Both the position numbers and the translations under genes were made by a program. A stretch of DNA of 64,000 nt from Alistipes sp. (GTDB taxonomy: Bacteria; Bacteroidota; Bacteroidia; Bacteroidales; Rikenellaceae), in assembly GCA_017547175.1 (NCBI GenBank), contig JAFYQI010000003.1:1-64000 (forward strand), in the 5' to 3' direction. Shown piece after piece: positions 33,678 to 44,400 of the stretch. Every line of letters begins with the position of its first letter. Position 1 is the stretch's first letter. Under the pieces are notes generated by a model. That model ran no database searches. It saw nothing but the letters and a program-made list of their open reading frames with translations, and was not told the origin of the DNA.

Positions 33678-35702
33678 TTAGAAGTACAGACCGCGCTCGT
33701 CCTTGATCTCGGCCATCTCCTGAACAGCCTGCATAACGCTCTGCGTTACAGTTGCCTCCTGAATAGCCTGAGCACGAACACGCTCAGCCTCCTCGCTCTG
33801 CGTTGCAGCATCAGCGATCTCCTCTACAGTGAATACATAGACACCGTTCAGACCCTTCACGGGGGTCGAAACTACGCCCTTGTCGTTCGTCGAGGCGATA
33901 GCACCGATCAACTGCGGCTCCAGACCCGGACCCTGCAGGTAATAAGCACCGAAGGCAGCACCCTCATACTCGTTTACCTCCGCATTGACAGCCTGAGCAA
34001 CCTCCTCGATCGAAGCACCCGTCATCTGACCCTGCAGCGACTCGAACTTCTTGTCACGCATGATCTGTACGCGGATCTGCGAAGCAACCTTCTCAACCGG
34101 CGTGTACTCCTCGTTGTCGATAGCCGTCAACGTAGCAACTACATAGTCATCACCAACGGTGAAGATCTCCGAAACATCACCTACCTTGGCACCATAAGCC
34201 CAACGAGCCACCTCACGCGAGTCGAGCAGACCACGAACCGTGCGATCGCCCTGAACGAGCGTAGCTACACGGGGCGTTACAGCAGCCGTAGCAGCAGCCT
34301 CCGAGAAGCCCTCCTTGGCATTTACCGTAAAGGTACCAGCGGTCGAGTGAGCCGTACGACGCGTTGCGCTCGAAGCCAACACGGGATAGGTAATCGAAGC
34401 TACACGGATGTGCTTCGTGGGCTTGTCGGCACGGTATACCTGCATCAACTGGATGGCATCACCCGAAACGACCTTCACAATGTCGCCCTTCTTGGCCGTA
34501 GCCAACTGCTCGGCGAACTCACCCGTGAAGGCTGCGAAAGGCATTACACCCACCTCGCCACCGACCTGAGCCGTCTGCGTGAATACCGAATACTGGGCAG
34601 CCGTCTCAGCGAAATCGGCACCACCCTTCAGCACCGTCAGCAGGCTGTCAGCCAACTCCATCTCGGTGTAAGGCAGTACAATGTGGCGGATACCGAGCGA
34701 ATCGGCAGCCATCTTCGTATCGAGTACGCGAGCCATCGTCCACTCGTTGTTCTTCAACACCGGACCATAGGTCTTACCGGCCATCAAGGCGGCAGCCTCC
34801 TCGGCGGTCAGCTGTGCAGCGTTTACATAAGCATCGGCGATCGAGCCGTTGCGGTTCTCACGCGTAAAGGCCTTTACATCCTCAGCAGCAGCAAACGCCT
34901 CACCTACCTGCATTACCTCCTGCTCGAGGGCAGCCAGGTCCTCCTCGGTGGGGGTTACCTCAAATACAACGTACGACAACTGACGGTTCGGGAGCTGCTT
35001 GTAAGCGTTCTTGTGAGCGGCGTAGTAAGCCTTGATCTCGCTCGACGAAACCTCGAACAACGAATCGGCTACATCAGCATAACGCTTTACAACCCACTTA
35101 CCCGAGCGAGTCTCGTTCTGTGCCTTCTGACCCTGAGCAACCTCAAGCGCATTGACATAAACGCCACCCTTTACCAGACCATAGTACTTCTGCATCGAGC
35201 TCTCAAGCTGCAACTGCTCAATGAGCTGAGCCCAAGCAGCTGCGGCCTCAGGATTCGACTCCGATGCAGCCAGGAACTGGCTCACTGCAGTTACGTCATA
35301 CTCACCCGTAGCGGGGTTTGCAAAGGCGCTGTAGAGCGTCTGCGAGAACTGCTCACCGCTCAACAAAGCGATACGCTCAGCATCGGTGAAGGTCAAACCC
35401 ATCTGCTCGAAAGCGGGCTCGATGGCATGCTTGGCAATCAGCGACTGCCATACGGCGTTGGCCAACATGGCCGACTGCTGCTCGTCGGTCTCCTGAATAC
35501 CCGACTGCGCCTTAATCTGCTCATACTCGTTGTAATACTCCGAGTAATTGATTTTCTCGCCGGCGATCTCACCGACCTTAGGATCCTGACCCGTGAAACC
35601 CATCTCGGTTTTCAACGAAAGGATGAATGCCAAGAGGGCCACGCCGATTACCACCGACAGAATCACGCCAAACTTGGTACGAAGTGTGTTTAAGCTAATC
35701 AT
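33678..35702 (-). CDS. SurA/PpiD-type periplasmic folding factor
   Basis: 674 residues. One N-terminal transmembrane helix (FGVILSVVIGVALLAFIL) anchors it in the inner membrane, followed by a SurA-N-like helical region (GEIAGEKINYSEYYNEYEQIK). A parvulin-type domain lies around 340-440 (IRHIVLPYTEMELADSLLTVL and GGEVGVMPFAAFTGEFAEQL). A second, more diverged repeat ends the protein. It is probably a chaperone or prolyl isomerase for exported and outer-membrane proteins. It is the last gene of the cluster with lptC and two envelope proteins, which fits. It also has a possible promoter of its own (TACCTTTG, minus 35754-35747). Confidence 0.88.
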   Translation of the reverse strand: MISLNTLRTKFGVILSVVIGVALLAFILSLKTEMGFTGQDPKVGEIAGEKINYSEYYNEYEQIKAQSGIQETDEQQSAMLANAVWQSLIAKHAIEPAFEQMGLTFTDAERIALLSGEQFSQTLYSAFANPATGEYDVTAVSQFLAASESNPEAAAAWAQLIEQLQLESSMQKYYGLVKGGVYVNALEVAQGQKAQNETRSGKWVVKRYADVADSLFEVSSSEIKAYYAAHKNAYKQLPNRQLSYVVFEVTPTEEDLAALEQEVMQVGEAFAAAEDVKAFTRENRNGSIADAYVNAAQLTAEEAAALMAGKTYGPVLKNNEWTMARVLDTKMAADSLGIRHIVLPYTEMELADSLLTVLKGGADFAETAAQYSVFTQTAQVGGEVGVMPFAAFTGEFAEQLATAKKGDIVKVVSGDAIQLMQVYRADKPTKHIRVASITYPVLASSATRRTAHSTAGTFTVNAKEGFSEAAATAAVTPRVATLVQGDRTVRGLLDSREVARWAYGAKVGDVSEIFTVGDDYVVATLTAIDNEEYTPVEKVASQIRVQIMRDKKFESLQGQMTGASIEEVAQAVNAEVNEYEGAAFGAYYLQGPGLEPQLIGAIASTNDKGVVSTPVKGLNGVYVFTVEEIADAATQSEEAERVRAQAIQEATVTQSVMQAVQEMAEIKDERGLYF

Positions 35703-35746
35703 ATTGTTTATTTTAAATTTTTTGTTGCTTTTGCACTTTTAAGCCT

Positions 35747-35774
35747 CAAAGGTAATAAAATTTATCCGAATCAA
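35747..35774 (-). promoter_or_regulatory. Possible internal promoter of the ppiD-like gene
   Basis: Minus strand TTG (35774-35772), 17 bases, TACCTTTG (35754-35747). The spacing is short. Confidence 0.5.
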
Positions 35775-35781
35775 CGAAACA

Positions 35782-37041
35782 CTACCCTATTTTTTTCACT
35801 CGAGCCAACTCCAGGCGCGAACGCGTAGTTCTCAAAATACGGATTTGGAGTTTCCCGATCACCAGCGTTTGTCCGGCTGTCGGGATGCCTTCGTAGTGAT
35901 AGATGATCAATCCGGCCAACGTATCGTACTCCTTACTCTCCTCTATATCAAGCCCATACTTCTCGTTCAGATACTCCACTTCCAAACGACACGAAAGGAC
36001 AAATTCCGCCTCACCGACCTGCTTTTCGATCTCTTCGGCCTCGTCGTGTTCATCTTCGATCTCGCCAAAAATTTCTTCCAGCACATCTTCCAACGAGATG
36101 ATGCCGGCCGTACCACCGAACTCGTCAATCACCACGGCGATGTTCGAGTGTTTTTTTATAAAGGTCTGCAACAGGGCCTGCAAAGGCATCGTCTCGGGGA
36201 CAAAATGGACCTTCATGATCACCTCATCGAGCGTCTTGGGAGCCGTAAAAAGGCTCTTCAGATTGACATAACCGATGATGTTATCCAGGTTGTTCTGATA
36301 GACAAACAGGCGCGAATATTTCGACTCAACAAAGCGGTCGGTCAACTCCTCGATGGTCGTCTCGTCATCAACCGCCTCCACATCGACACGAGGCACCATG
36401 CAGTCGCGCACGCGCAGATCGGCAAAGTCGAGTGCATTTTGAAACAGCTTCAACTCATTATCCGGATCATCCTGCGGCTCACTAGTGGTGCTGAGTAGTG
36501 CAGCCAGATCGTCGTGGTTGAAGTGTGCTATCGCCACATCGGGCTTACTCTTATGTCCCAATAGGTGCAAAATACCCTGCGAAAGGAGCGTCGTCAGACG
36601 TGCAATCGGGAACAACAGCGCATAGATCAACCAAATAAGGGGTGCAAAGATTCGATAGTAGAAGTTCGGATTGTTCTTAAAGATCGATTTGGGCAGAAAC
36701 TCGCCGACAAAGATGATGAGCAAGGTCGAGACACCCGTTTCGATCAGGATCGAGCCCGATTCGGCCAATTCGCCCCAGCCGGCCAGACGAAACAGACCAC
36801 GCATAAGGAGCGACATGTAGAGCGAATAGAGAACCAGTGCAATGTTGTTACCCACCAGAATTGTGGTGAGGTATTGCCCCGGATGGCGCTCAAATATCGC
36901 CGCAATGCGGTCAAAGAGCCGGTTTTGCTTACGATCAAGCTCCAACTTAAGTCGGTTTTTGCTCGTAAAGGCGATCTCCATGCCCGAAAAAAAGGCAGAG
37001 AAGAGCAGCGTCAGCAGAATCAACAATACGGAGGTCAACAT
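35782..37041 (-). CDS. CNNM/CorC (HlyC) family membrane protein, GldE-like
   Basis: 419 residues. An N-terminal CNNM domain with four membrane segments (LTSVLLILLTLLFSAFFSGM, and FVGEFLPKSIFKNNP) is followed by two CBS domains (~200-330; MVPRVDVEAVDDE and DEFGGTAGIISLEDVLEEIFG). A CorC-HlyC domain with the ending ILRTTRSRLELARVKK closes the protein. Members are linked to Mg2+ efflux. In gliding Bacteroidetes the GldE protein has this architecture. It lies 12 bases after lptC in the same transcript. Confidence 0.9.
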   Translation of the reverse strand: MLTSVLLILLTLLFSAFFSGMEIAFTSKNRLKLELDRKQNRLFDRIAAIFERHPGQYLTTILVGNNIALVLYSLYMSLLMRGLFRLAGWGELAESGSILIETGVSTLLIIFVGEFLPKSIFKNNPNFYYRIFAPLIWLIYALLFPIARLTTLLSQGILHLLGHKSKPDVAIAHFNHDDLAALLSTTSEPQDDPDNELKLFQNALDFADLRVRDCMVPRVDVEAVDDETTIEELTDRFVESKYSRLFVYQNNLDNIIGYVNLKSLFTAPKTLDEVIMKVHFVPETMPLQALLQTFIKKHSNIAVVIDEFGGTAGIISLEDVLEEIFGEIEDEHDEAEEIEKQVGEAEFVLSCRLEVEYLNEKYGLDIEESKEYDTLAGLIIYHYEGIPTAGQTLVIGKLQIRILRTTRSRLELARVKKIG

Positions 37042-37053
37042 CTTATCATGCGT

Positions 37054-37902
37054 TTATCGAACCATGGTATTGCTCACTTGCAACTCTGCACGTTCCGCCG
37101 ACGGGACGGCAGGCGTTTCGAGACGGTCTTTCGACACTTGCAACTGACGTTGCAACTGCTGCGGGGCGGGACGCGCATCCAAGGCAGGACGGTCCTGGAT
37201 GACGGGTACAGGTTTCGAGCGCGACGCACCGCGTTGCTCTCGTTGGATGGGACGTACTACCGGCTCCACCGCCTCCTCCGTACGCGATCGAGGCTCGGGA
37301 CGAGTGGTCTTTGCTGTTGAATCGCTCTCGGCACCGGGTGTAAACTCCACCTCGATACGGCTCTTCTGATAACGGAAGCGCCAATCCGAGAGGTCCTCAT
37401 TGGCCTCAAAACTCTCACCCACCGAGACGTTGTTACCCTGCACAAGTTTCGTATCTACATTCGAGTAGATCTTCTGCGTACGCGCATCCCAAAAGAGCTG
37501 CTGCGTATAGAGCTGCTTGCCGTCAAACTTACGTCCCACGACATCACCCTTGGCCTCCCACAACTCACGGTTCTCGTAGTAAATTGCGTAGTTGGCCGTC
37601 AATACAAGATCGACCTGCGAAAGCGAATCGTCTTGATAGGTGGTGATTTTAATACCTTTTCTAAATTCGCGATAGGGCTCCGCGCCAAGCGTATAACCCT
37701 CCAAAAGCGGAGCTTCGAAGAAGTAGGAACGTCGTCCGTTCTGCGACATCACGATCGAGAGATCTTCACTCAACTCGGTCATCATCAGACTCTCGCTCTT
37801 ATGAATCACCTCCTCGCGCTTGTTCTCGCACGAAAACAGCAAGATAGCACTCCCCAAAACGAGGAGTGCTACCATCCATTTTCGTGTGGTCAAAATAGAC
37901 AT
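37054..37902 (-). CDS. lptC: LPS export protein LptC with long C-terminal tail
   Basis: 282 residues. A lipoprotein-like signal (VLGSAILLFSC, Cys25) replaces the usual membrane anchor, followed by an LptC beta-jellyroll (~60-195; GYTLGAEPYREFRKGIKI, LTANYAIYYENRELWEAKGDV, GKQLYTQQLFWDARTQKIYSN). LptC links LptBFG to LptA in moving lipopolysaccharide across the periplasm. The last ~85 residues are a disordered-looking tail rich in Arg, Pro, Gln and Glu that ordinary LptC lacks. It lies between the TPR protein and the CNNM gene, with gaps of 24 and 12 bases. Confidence 0.85.
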   Translation of the reverse strand: MSILTTRKWMVALLVLGSAILLFSCENKREEVIHKSESLMMTELSEDLSIVMSQNGRRSYFFEAPLLEGYTLGAEPYREFRKGIKITTYQDDSLSQVDLVLTANYAIYYENRELWEAKGDVVGRKFDGKQLYTQQLFWDARTQKIYSNVDTKLVQGNNVSVGESFEANEDLSDWRFRYQKSRIEVEFTPGAESDSTAKTTRPEPRSRTEEAVEPVVRPIQREQRGASRSKPVPVIQDRPALDARPAPQQLQRQLQVSKDRLETPAVPSAERAELQVSNTMVR

Positions 37903-37926
37903 TACCTATCGTTGACGACCCATGAA

Positions 37927-39264
37927 TTAGCGGGGACGAACCGTCGTCATCGTACCGGCGGCCAAACCGCAATCTACACGGTACGAGCTACCTGCCTGAA
38001 GGTCGCGCATGAAGCACTCCTCCTGGCTGGGGAAACGGTTGCGGAAAGCCGACTGTGCGGTGCGAGCGGCATCGATATACTCCGAGTCGTCGCCCAGCAA
38101 CTTGATGGCCTCACCCATCTTGTCGTAAGCAGCCCAGCAGGCAGCCTGACGCGAGAACTGCTCACCGCAGTTCGAAGCCGAAATACCGTAGCACTGAGCC
38201 AGCACGAATACGGGTACACCATCCTCGGCATTGAGCTCGATAGCCTCACGAGCAGCCTGAGCGGCAGCCGAAATGTTGTTGGCAACCAACTCAACAACAG
38301 CGATCTGGGTCAGCAGCTTCTGACGCTCGGCGGGATCCTCCTCCGTAGCGAGCGAAGCATTCAGATACTTCGAAGCCTTCTCGTAATCACCCTTATTCTT
38401 AAACGCCTGAGCCAGGTAAATGGCCATGGCAGCCGAAGGCGAAACGGCATACGAACGCTCAGCAACCTCGAAATAGAAGTCGCTCGAGCACTGTGCACGC
38501 GTCATGAGCGATACGGCCTGCTTCAGCACCTCAGCATCGTCGGGGTTCGCAGCGAGCTTGGTACGGAACAACGTCTCGAGGTTCTCGCAGCTGGCAGCAC
38601 CACTCTGACCGAAGGCGTTGTCAATCTGCTTCTTGAACTCGGCATTGGCCTCCGTATCTACATACGGCGTCAGGCGATCGTACTCGGCGATGATCTCCTC
38701 GGGCATCACCTGGTCCGTGTTCTTATATACATCGCACAACTTCACGAAGTAAGCCACGATCAACTCGGGATCGGTAGCCTCACCACCTGCCTCCAAAGCG
38801 GCATAGAAGGTGTCACGAATAGCACCCATATCGTCGCGCTTGTACTTCATCACGTCGCGCGTCTTGGCATCCAAGATATAGGCAGCACCCTCCTTGGCAG
38901 CATCGCCAAAGTACTGCAGACGCAGGTCATAGACCATCAGCAGCGAATCGACCATCATATTCTTCTCGGCGATCGACTGCGCACGATTGATCTTGTTACG
39001 ATAGATAATCGCACCATACTTGTAGATGTTCACCGATGCATCGGGACGATTGGCAACAAGCTGCTGGAAATAGTAAGCTGCAGCGTTGTAGCTCTTGCTC
39101 GTAACCTGCTCCTTGAGGAAGTTACTGAACTCGATGTTACGCTGACGCTGCTCGGGCGTATCACCCCAGCGAGCAAAGGACGGACTGCTGAAATCCTGCT
39201 GTGCCATCGATGCTACTGCCAGCATCATAAAGGCGACCGAAAAAAGGAATTTAATGTTTTTCAT
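37927..39264 (-). CDS. Secreted TPR-repeat protein
   Basis: 445 residues. A signal peptide (MKNIKFLFSVAFMMLAVASMA|Q) precedes helical TPR-like repeats; one is clear at PSAAMAIYLAQAFKNKGDYEKASKYLNASLA near residue 278, and others surround it. Five or so Cys in the C-terminal half (CYGISASNCGEQF, QEECFMRDL) could form disulfides. The protein is periplasmic. Its position between an outer-membrane barrel and lptC suggests a role in envelope assembly (inference). I do not know a named homologue. Confidence 0.8.
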   Translation of the reverse strand: MKNIKFLFSVAFMMLAVASMAQQDFSSPSFARWGDTPEQRQRNIEFSNFLKEQVTSKSYNAAAYYFQQLVANRPDASVNIYKYGAIIYRNKINRAQSIAEKNMMVDSLLMVYDLRLQYFGDAAKEGAAYILDAKTRDVMKYKRDDMGAIRDTFYAALEAGGEATDPELIVAYFVKLCDVYKNTDQVMPEEIIAEYDRLTPYVDTEANAEFKKQIDNAFGQSGAASCENLETLFRTKLAANPDDAEVLKQAVSLMTRAQCSSDFYFEVAERSYAVSPSAAMAIYLAQAFKNKGDYEKASKYLNASLATEEDPAERQKLLTQIAVVELVANNISAAAQAAREAIELNAEDGVPVFVLAQCYGISASNCGEQFSRQAACWAAYDKMGEAIKLLGDDSEYIDAARTAQSAFRNRFPSQEECFMRDLQAGSSYRVDCGLAAGTMTTVRPR

Positions 39265-39312
39265 GGTGATTTATTTGTTTGGTTTTTTATTTACTTAAGC
39301 ATAGGTTGATCA

Positions 39313-40698
39313 TTAGTCATACTTCGGACGCATGAACCAATATTCATTATTCTCGGTACCCGAGGCAAAGAGGCGGAACGCGACTGCAAACTTAAAGTAT
39401 TGTTGACGGACCAAACCAACCTGCTTGTCGACATTGAAACCGCGCAAACCATACTCAAGACCTACATCGACCGCCGATACGCCCAGGAATTTGAAAGGAA
39501 TTCCCACACCACACGTCAAAGCCATCTCCTGCAGATCGTGGTTATCAAAACGCTGCTGGAACGATCCGTAGCGCACACCGGCGCGATAAGACCAACGTTT
39601 CCAGAAACGGCGCACATCGTAACGTGCCGGCGTGTATTCGATACCCGCCTTGAAGGTGTGCGTATCGCGATAGGCCACTTTGAAAGCCGTTCCCGTAGCG
39701 GCATTGACACCCGTCATCTCGCTACGCGAATTGCTACCGGCCCACTGCTGATAGTCGTAATCAAAACCCAAAGCCCACTTGACCGTCTGGTAGTGGACAC
39801 CCACCGTGAACTTACGCGGAATCGAGAGCGCCAAATGGGTTGTATCGCCCTTCACGGTTGTCGTATAGAGGTCGTCACCAACGATCGACTCGGTCACCTT
39901 CGGCTGCAGATCGCCGCCAAAATCGTAGGTTGCACCGAAGGTCAGGATACGCTTCTCGGTCAGAATGGCATTCCACTGCATACCGACCTGGGCTCTGAAG
40001 CGCGAAACGCTATACTTGCTTTGACCCACAATCTCACCAAAAGAACCGCCACCAGTAATGGCCACCGGCACCATGACAAAGCTGCGGTCGATGTCGCCCC
40101 AATAATACTGGGCCGCTGCACCGATCGAAAAGTTCTTGAAGAGCTCATAGCCCAGACCGAACTTCACCTCCGTCACATCGCCTTCGCCCTGATATTGGTA
40201 GTTGACGCGACCCACATTACCCCACACCGGATCGTTCTCGTCGAATGCGTGGTCATACATCATGCGATAACCCACCGAGCTGTACGGAGTGACACTTACC
40301 GAGAAACCGAGGCTCTTGTACAACGGAATCAGAATTGCAATATCGCGAATACTGAAACTGTTGTGAGCCGACGTCTTATCGACACCGCCGAGCGTCTGAT
40401 AGTTGTAATAGTTCTGACCCTCGCCGCCAAAGTGCAGCAGGAAGCTCTTACGTGAAACCATGCTCAAACCGGCCGGATTCAACAGATTGATCATACCCGT
40501 CTGACGAGCCGCTACACCGACACCGCCCATCGAGCGCTGTGCCAGCGTTCCAGGCGTATTGATCTCGCCGAGGCCGTACATCGTATAGGGCGAGAAGGCA
40601 TTGATACTACCCGACTGCGCCACGGCCGAAACGGCTGTAAAGAGAAGCAGACAAACCACCCAAAGGGTGTTCTTCACGCTATTTTTCAGTTGTTGCAT
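39313..40698 (-). CDS. Outer membrane beta-barrel protein (FadL/OmpP1-like)
   Basis: 461 residues. Signal peptide ending AVSAVA|Q, then SINAFSPYTMYGLGEINTPGT and the RSMGGVGVAARQTGMINLLNPAGL pattern of the OmpP1/FadL-like group. The body alternates polar and hydrophobic residues as barrel strands; the end YWFMRPKYD is not the usual terminal Phe, so the last strand may end earlier. It overlaps the coaX 3' end by 20 bases. Substrate unknown. The gene order coaX, barrel, TPR, lptC, CNNM, ppiD is, as I recall, conserved in Bacteroidales. Confidence 0.8.
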   Translation of the reverse strand: MQQLKNSVKNTLWVVCLLLFTAVSAVAQSGSINAFSPYTMYGLGEINTPGTLAQRSMGGVGVAARQTGMINLLNPAGLSMVSRKSFLLHFGGEGQNYYNYQTLGGVDKTSAHNSFSIRDIAILIPLYKSLGFSVSVTPYSSVGYRMMYDHAFDENDPVWGNVGRVNYQYQGEGDVTEVKFGLGYELFKNFSIGAAAQYYWGDIDRSFVMVPVAITGGGSFGEIVGQSKYSVSRFRAQVGMQWNAILTEKRILTFGATYDFGGDLQPKVTESIVGDDLYTTTVKGDTTHLALSIPRKFTVGVHYQTVKWALGFDYDYQQWAGSNSRSEMTGVNAATGTAFKVAYRDTHTFKAGIEYTPARYDVRRFWKRWSYRAGVRYGSFQQRFDNHDLQEMALTCGVGIPFKFLGVSAVDVGLEYGLRGFNVDKQVGLVRQQYFKFAVAFRLFASGTENNEYWFMRPKYD

Positions 40699-41440
40699 TC
40701 TGTGCTAAATTGTACTCTAAAATTCGGTTTAAACCAGTTAACACCAAATTACGTTCTGCAAATATCGCATTTTTAATTTGTTTCTCAAAATATTTCGCCT
40801 CTCCACCCGTAACAATTACGCGTAAATCGGCAAAATTGGCCTCCAAACGACCTCTGTAGCCCTCGATTTCGAAGAGAATCGAGTGAAAAACGCCCCATTC
40901 GATCGCCTCACACGTAGTGTGACCCTGCAAGGATAAAGGCTCTGTTTCGCCCATGATCGGCGCACACAAAGGCAACGTTGCCGTATATTCGTGCAACGCT
41001 CGGAGGCGATTCGAATAGCCCAACGAAATGGCCCCGCCGCGAAATACCCCATCCGCCGTCACCAGATCGAGCGTCAAGGCCGTCCCCAAATCCACCACCA
41101 GGCAGTTCGAAGCAGGATACTGCTCCGCCACAGCCACTGCGGCGGCAATACGGTCACGACCCAACGTTTCGGGAGTTCGGTAATCGATGCCGATCGGCAG
41201 CGGTGTTGCAGCCGAGAGGACCAGGGTCGAAACGCCTGCCTCGCGCAAAATCTGCTCCTCGGCCGCCGTTGAACCTCGCGTTGACGAGAGAATGGCCGCT
41301 CGAAACTCAAAACGAGCCATCAGGCTATCCAACAACGACTTATCGAACACCTCAACAGTACCTGAAGCCTGCTCTTGTTGCTCGAAATCGACCACGGCAT
41401 ATTTTGCACGGGTATTCCCTATGTCGATCAAAAGTTTCAC
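40679..41440 (-). CDS. coaX: Type III pantothenate kinase
   Basis: 253 residues. CoaX phosphorylates pantothenate, the first committed step to CoA, and unlike type I and II kinases is not feedback inhibited. The ASKHA phosphate motifs are visible: LLIDIGNTRAKYAV at the start, VVDLGTALTLDLV near 115, and GGAISLGYSNRLRAL near 133. The start codon is GTG (41440-41438) and overlaps the mfd stop (GTGA), so it depends on coupled translation. Its 3' end overlaps the next gene by 20 bases. Confidence 0.94.
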   Translation of the reverse strand: MKLLIDIGNTRAKYAVVDFEQQEQASGTVEVFDKSLLDSLMARFEFRAAILSSTRGSTAAEEQILREAGVSTLVLSAATPLPIGIDYRTPETLGRDRIAAAVAVAEQYPASNCLVVDLGTALTLDLVTADGVFRGGAISLGYSNRLRALHEYTATLPLCAPIMGETEPLSLQGHTTCEAIEWGVFHSILFEIEGYRGRLEANFADLRVIVTGGEAKYFEKQIKNAIFAERNLVLTGLNRILEYNLAQNATTEK

Positions 41441-44400
41441 AATTGTTGCAGGATTTTATAACCGTCCTCCACATCTTTCACCCCTCTAACGGTCAGTCCG
41501 AGGCGATTATTGTGTTGTTTGAGGACAAATCGGTCGGGCTTCTGCATGATCTTCTGCAACAGCGTGCGGAAAATCTCACTCTTATAATAGGGCGATGACT
41601 CGTCGCCCACAAAGTGGATGATCATCAGGCCGTTCTTCACCTTGACACGCTCCATGCCGAGACGCACCGCCTCACGACGCAGACGCACCACATTCAGCAA
41701 CTCCTCCGTAGCGCGCGGCAGACGTCCGAAGCGGTCCTCGAGGCGCGCGGCAAAGGCCTGCAATGCCGTCTCGTCTTTGATCGAGTCCAACTCGCGGTAG
41801 AGTTTCAGACGCTCGGCCTGCTGTTGCACATAACTATCGGGGAACGAGGCCTCAACCTGAATATCGATATGGGCATCGTCGATAAAGCTCAACTGGTTGA
41901 CCACCTCGCGCTCCTGATCGCCCAACTGCGACACATCGAGCCCCTCGTTGCGCAGCTCGGCAATCGCCTCATTGAGGATCTTCTGGTAGGTCTCGAAACC
42001 GATATCGGCAATAAAGCCGCTCTGCTCGGCACCCAGCAGGTTACCCGCACCGCGGATATCCAAATCCTGCATAGCGATATTGAAGCCCGAGCCCAACTCC
42101 GAGAACTCCTCGATGGCTCGCAAACGACGTCGGGCATCCGACGAGAGCAACTCGTCCGGCGGTGAGAGCAGGTAGCAAAAGCCACGCTTGTCGGAACGGC
42201 CTACACGACCGCGCAACTGATGCAGATCGCTCAAGCCGAAATTCTGCGCATTGTTGATAATGATCGTATTGGCATTGGCTATATCGATACCGTTCTCGAC
42301 AATGGTCGTCGAAAGCAACACATCAAATTCGCCATAGATAAAGTCCATGATCAGCTTCTCGAGCTTCTCAGCGGGCATCTTTCCGTGACCCACACCGACA
42401 CGTGCCTTCGGACAGAGGCGCGTAATCAGCCCCTGAATGGTCATCAGATCCTCCACACGGTTGTGCACAAAATAGACCTGACCATCCCGCGAAAGCTCCT
42501 GTTCGATCGCATCGCGAATAATCTCTTCGGAAAAGACGTGCGACTCGGTCTGAATCGGACGACGGTTGGGGGGCGGCGTCGAAATCACCGACAAATCGCG
42601 CGATCCCATGAGCGAAAATTGCAACGTACGCGGGATGGGGGTTGCCGTCAGGGTCAGCGTATCGACCGACACGGCGAGTTCGGTCAGCTTCTCCTTGGCT
42701 GCCACACCAAACTTCTGCTCCTCGTCAATAATCAGCAGGCCCAAATCGCGGAACTCAATCTGCTTACCCAGAATCTTGTGCGTACCGATCAGGATATCAA
42801 TCTTTCCCGAGAGCAGATCTTCACGAATCTGGCGCACCTCCTTGGCAGTCTTCGTGCGGTTCAGATATTCGATGGTCACCGGAAGGCCTCTCAAACGCTC
42901 CGAGAAGGAGCGATAGTGTTGCAGGGCCAAAATCGTTGTCGGCACCAGCACCGCTGTCTGCTTCCCATCCACCGCAGCCTTGAAGGCGGCACGAATTGCC
43001 ACCTCTGTCTTGCCGAATCCCACATCGCCGCAAACCAGGCGATCCATCGGCTCCGAAGACTCCATATCGCGCTTTACAGCCTCCACCGCTGCGTGCTGAT
43101 CGGGCGTATCCTCGTATTGGAACGAAGCCTCCAACTCGTGTTGCAGATAACTGTCGGGCGAGAAGGCAAAACCCTTTGAGGCCTTACGACGAGCATAGAG
43201 GGCTATGAGCTGGCGCGAAATATCCTTTACAGCCTTCTTCGTGGCCGCCTTGAGCTTCTGCCATGCACCCGAGCCAAGTTTGTGGATCTTGGGGGGTTCG
43301 CTATCACCCGCCTTGTAGCGCGATATACGGTGCAACGAATGGACATTCACAAAGAGCACATCGCCATCGCGATAGACCAACTTGATCGCCTCATGCACCT
43401 TACCGTTTTCGGCAATCTTGACCAAACCGTCAAAACGACCTACGCCGTGGTCAAGGTGGACCACATAATCACCCGGACGCAGCTGGTTCAGCTCGGCCAC
43501 GGTCATCTGCTCATCGCGCTTGATCTCGCCGTTGATGCGGTAACGACGGTAACGATCAAAGATCTGATGGTCTGTATAGAGACAGAGTCGCAAATCGTTA
43601 TCGACAAAGCCCTCGTGCAACGTCGTGGAGATCGCCTTCACCTCCGCGGCACCACGTCCCACCTGGTGGAATATATTCTCCAGACGCTCCACCTGCACCT
43701 TGTTTTCCGAGAGGATAAAGGTACGATAACCGCGTTGGCGATTACGGATCATATCATCGGCCAGGAGTTCGAAATTCTTATTAAAGGCCGGTTGCGGAAG
43801 GGTTGAGAAGGGGATCGTATCGGTCACCGCACGCTCCGGAAGATTCGCACGCAACATCACCATTGAGGCCGACTCCAGATCAGTCAGTAACCCGACCCTC
43901 GACGTCAACAGGCGATCGATCGATGTCGGATCCTCCAGATCGGTCAACGTGCGACGTCGCACATCGTTCACCTTGCGCAAGAGTTGATCGGCATCGTAGA
44001 ACCACCAGGTGGCATCCGCCCCGACGAATCGCGCCAACGAGACTCGCGACTCACCCCCTGCGCGGTTTTGCAGGTCGGGAACGATGGCTACACGCTCCAG
44101 GCGGTCGGCCGAGAGCTGACTCGAGATCTCGAAACGGCGAATCGAGTCGACCTCATCACCAAAAAAGTCGATGCGATATGGTTTATTCTCGGCATAAGAG
44201 AATACATCGACCAGACCTCCGCGCACCGAGTATTGACCAGGCTCATAAACAAAATCAACCCGCGTAAAACCCACCTCCACAAGTGCTTGCTCCAGCGCAT
44301 CGATCGAGAGTTCATCCCCCACGGCCACCTTCAGCGTACTCTGCTCCAGATTCACGCTATCGGTCACCCGCTCGCTCAACGCCTCGGGATAGGTGCAAAG

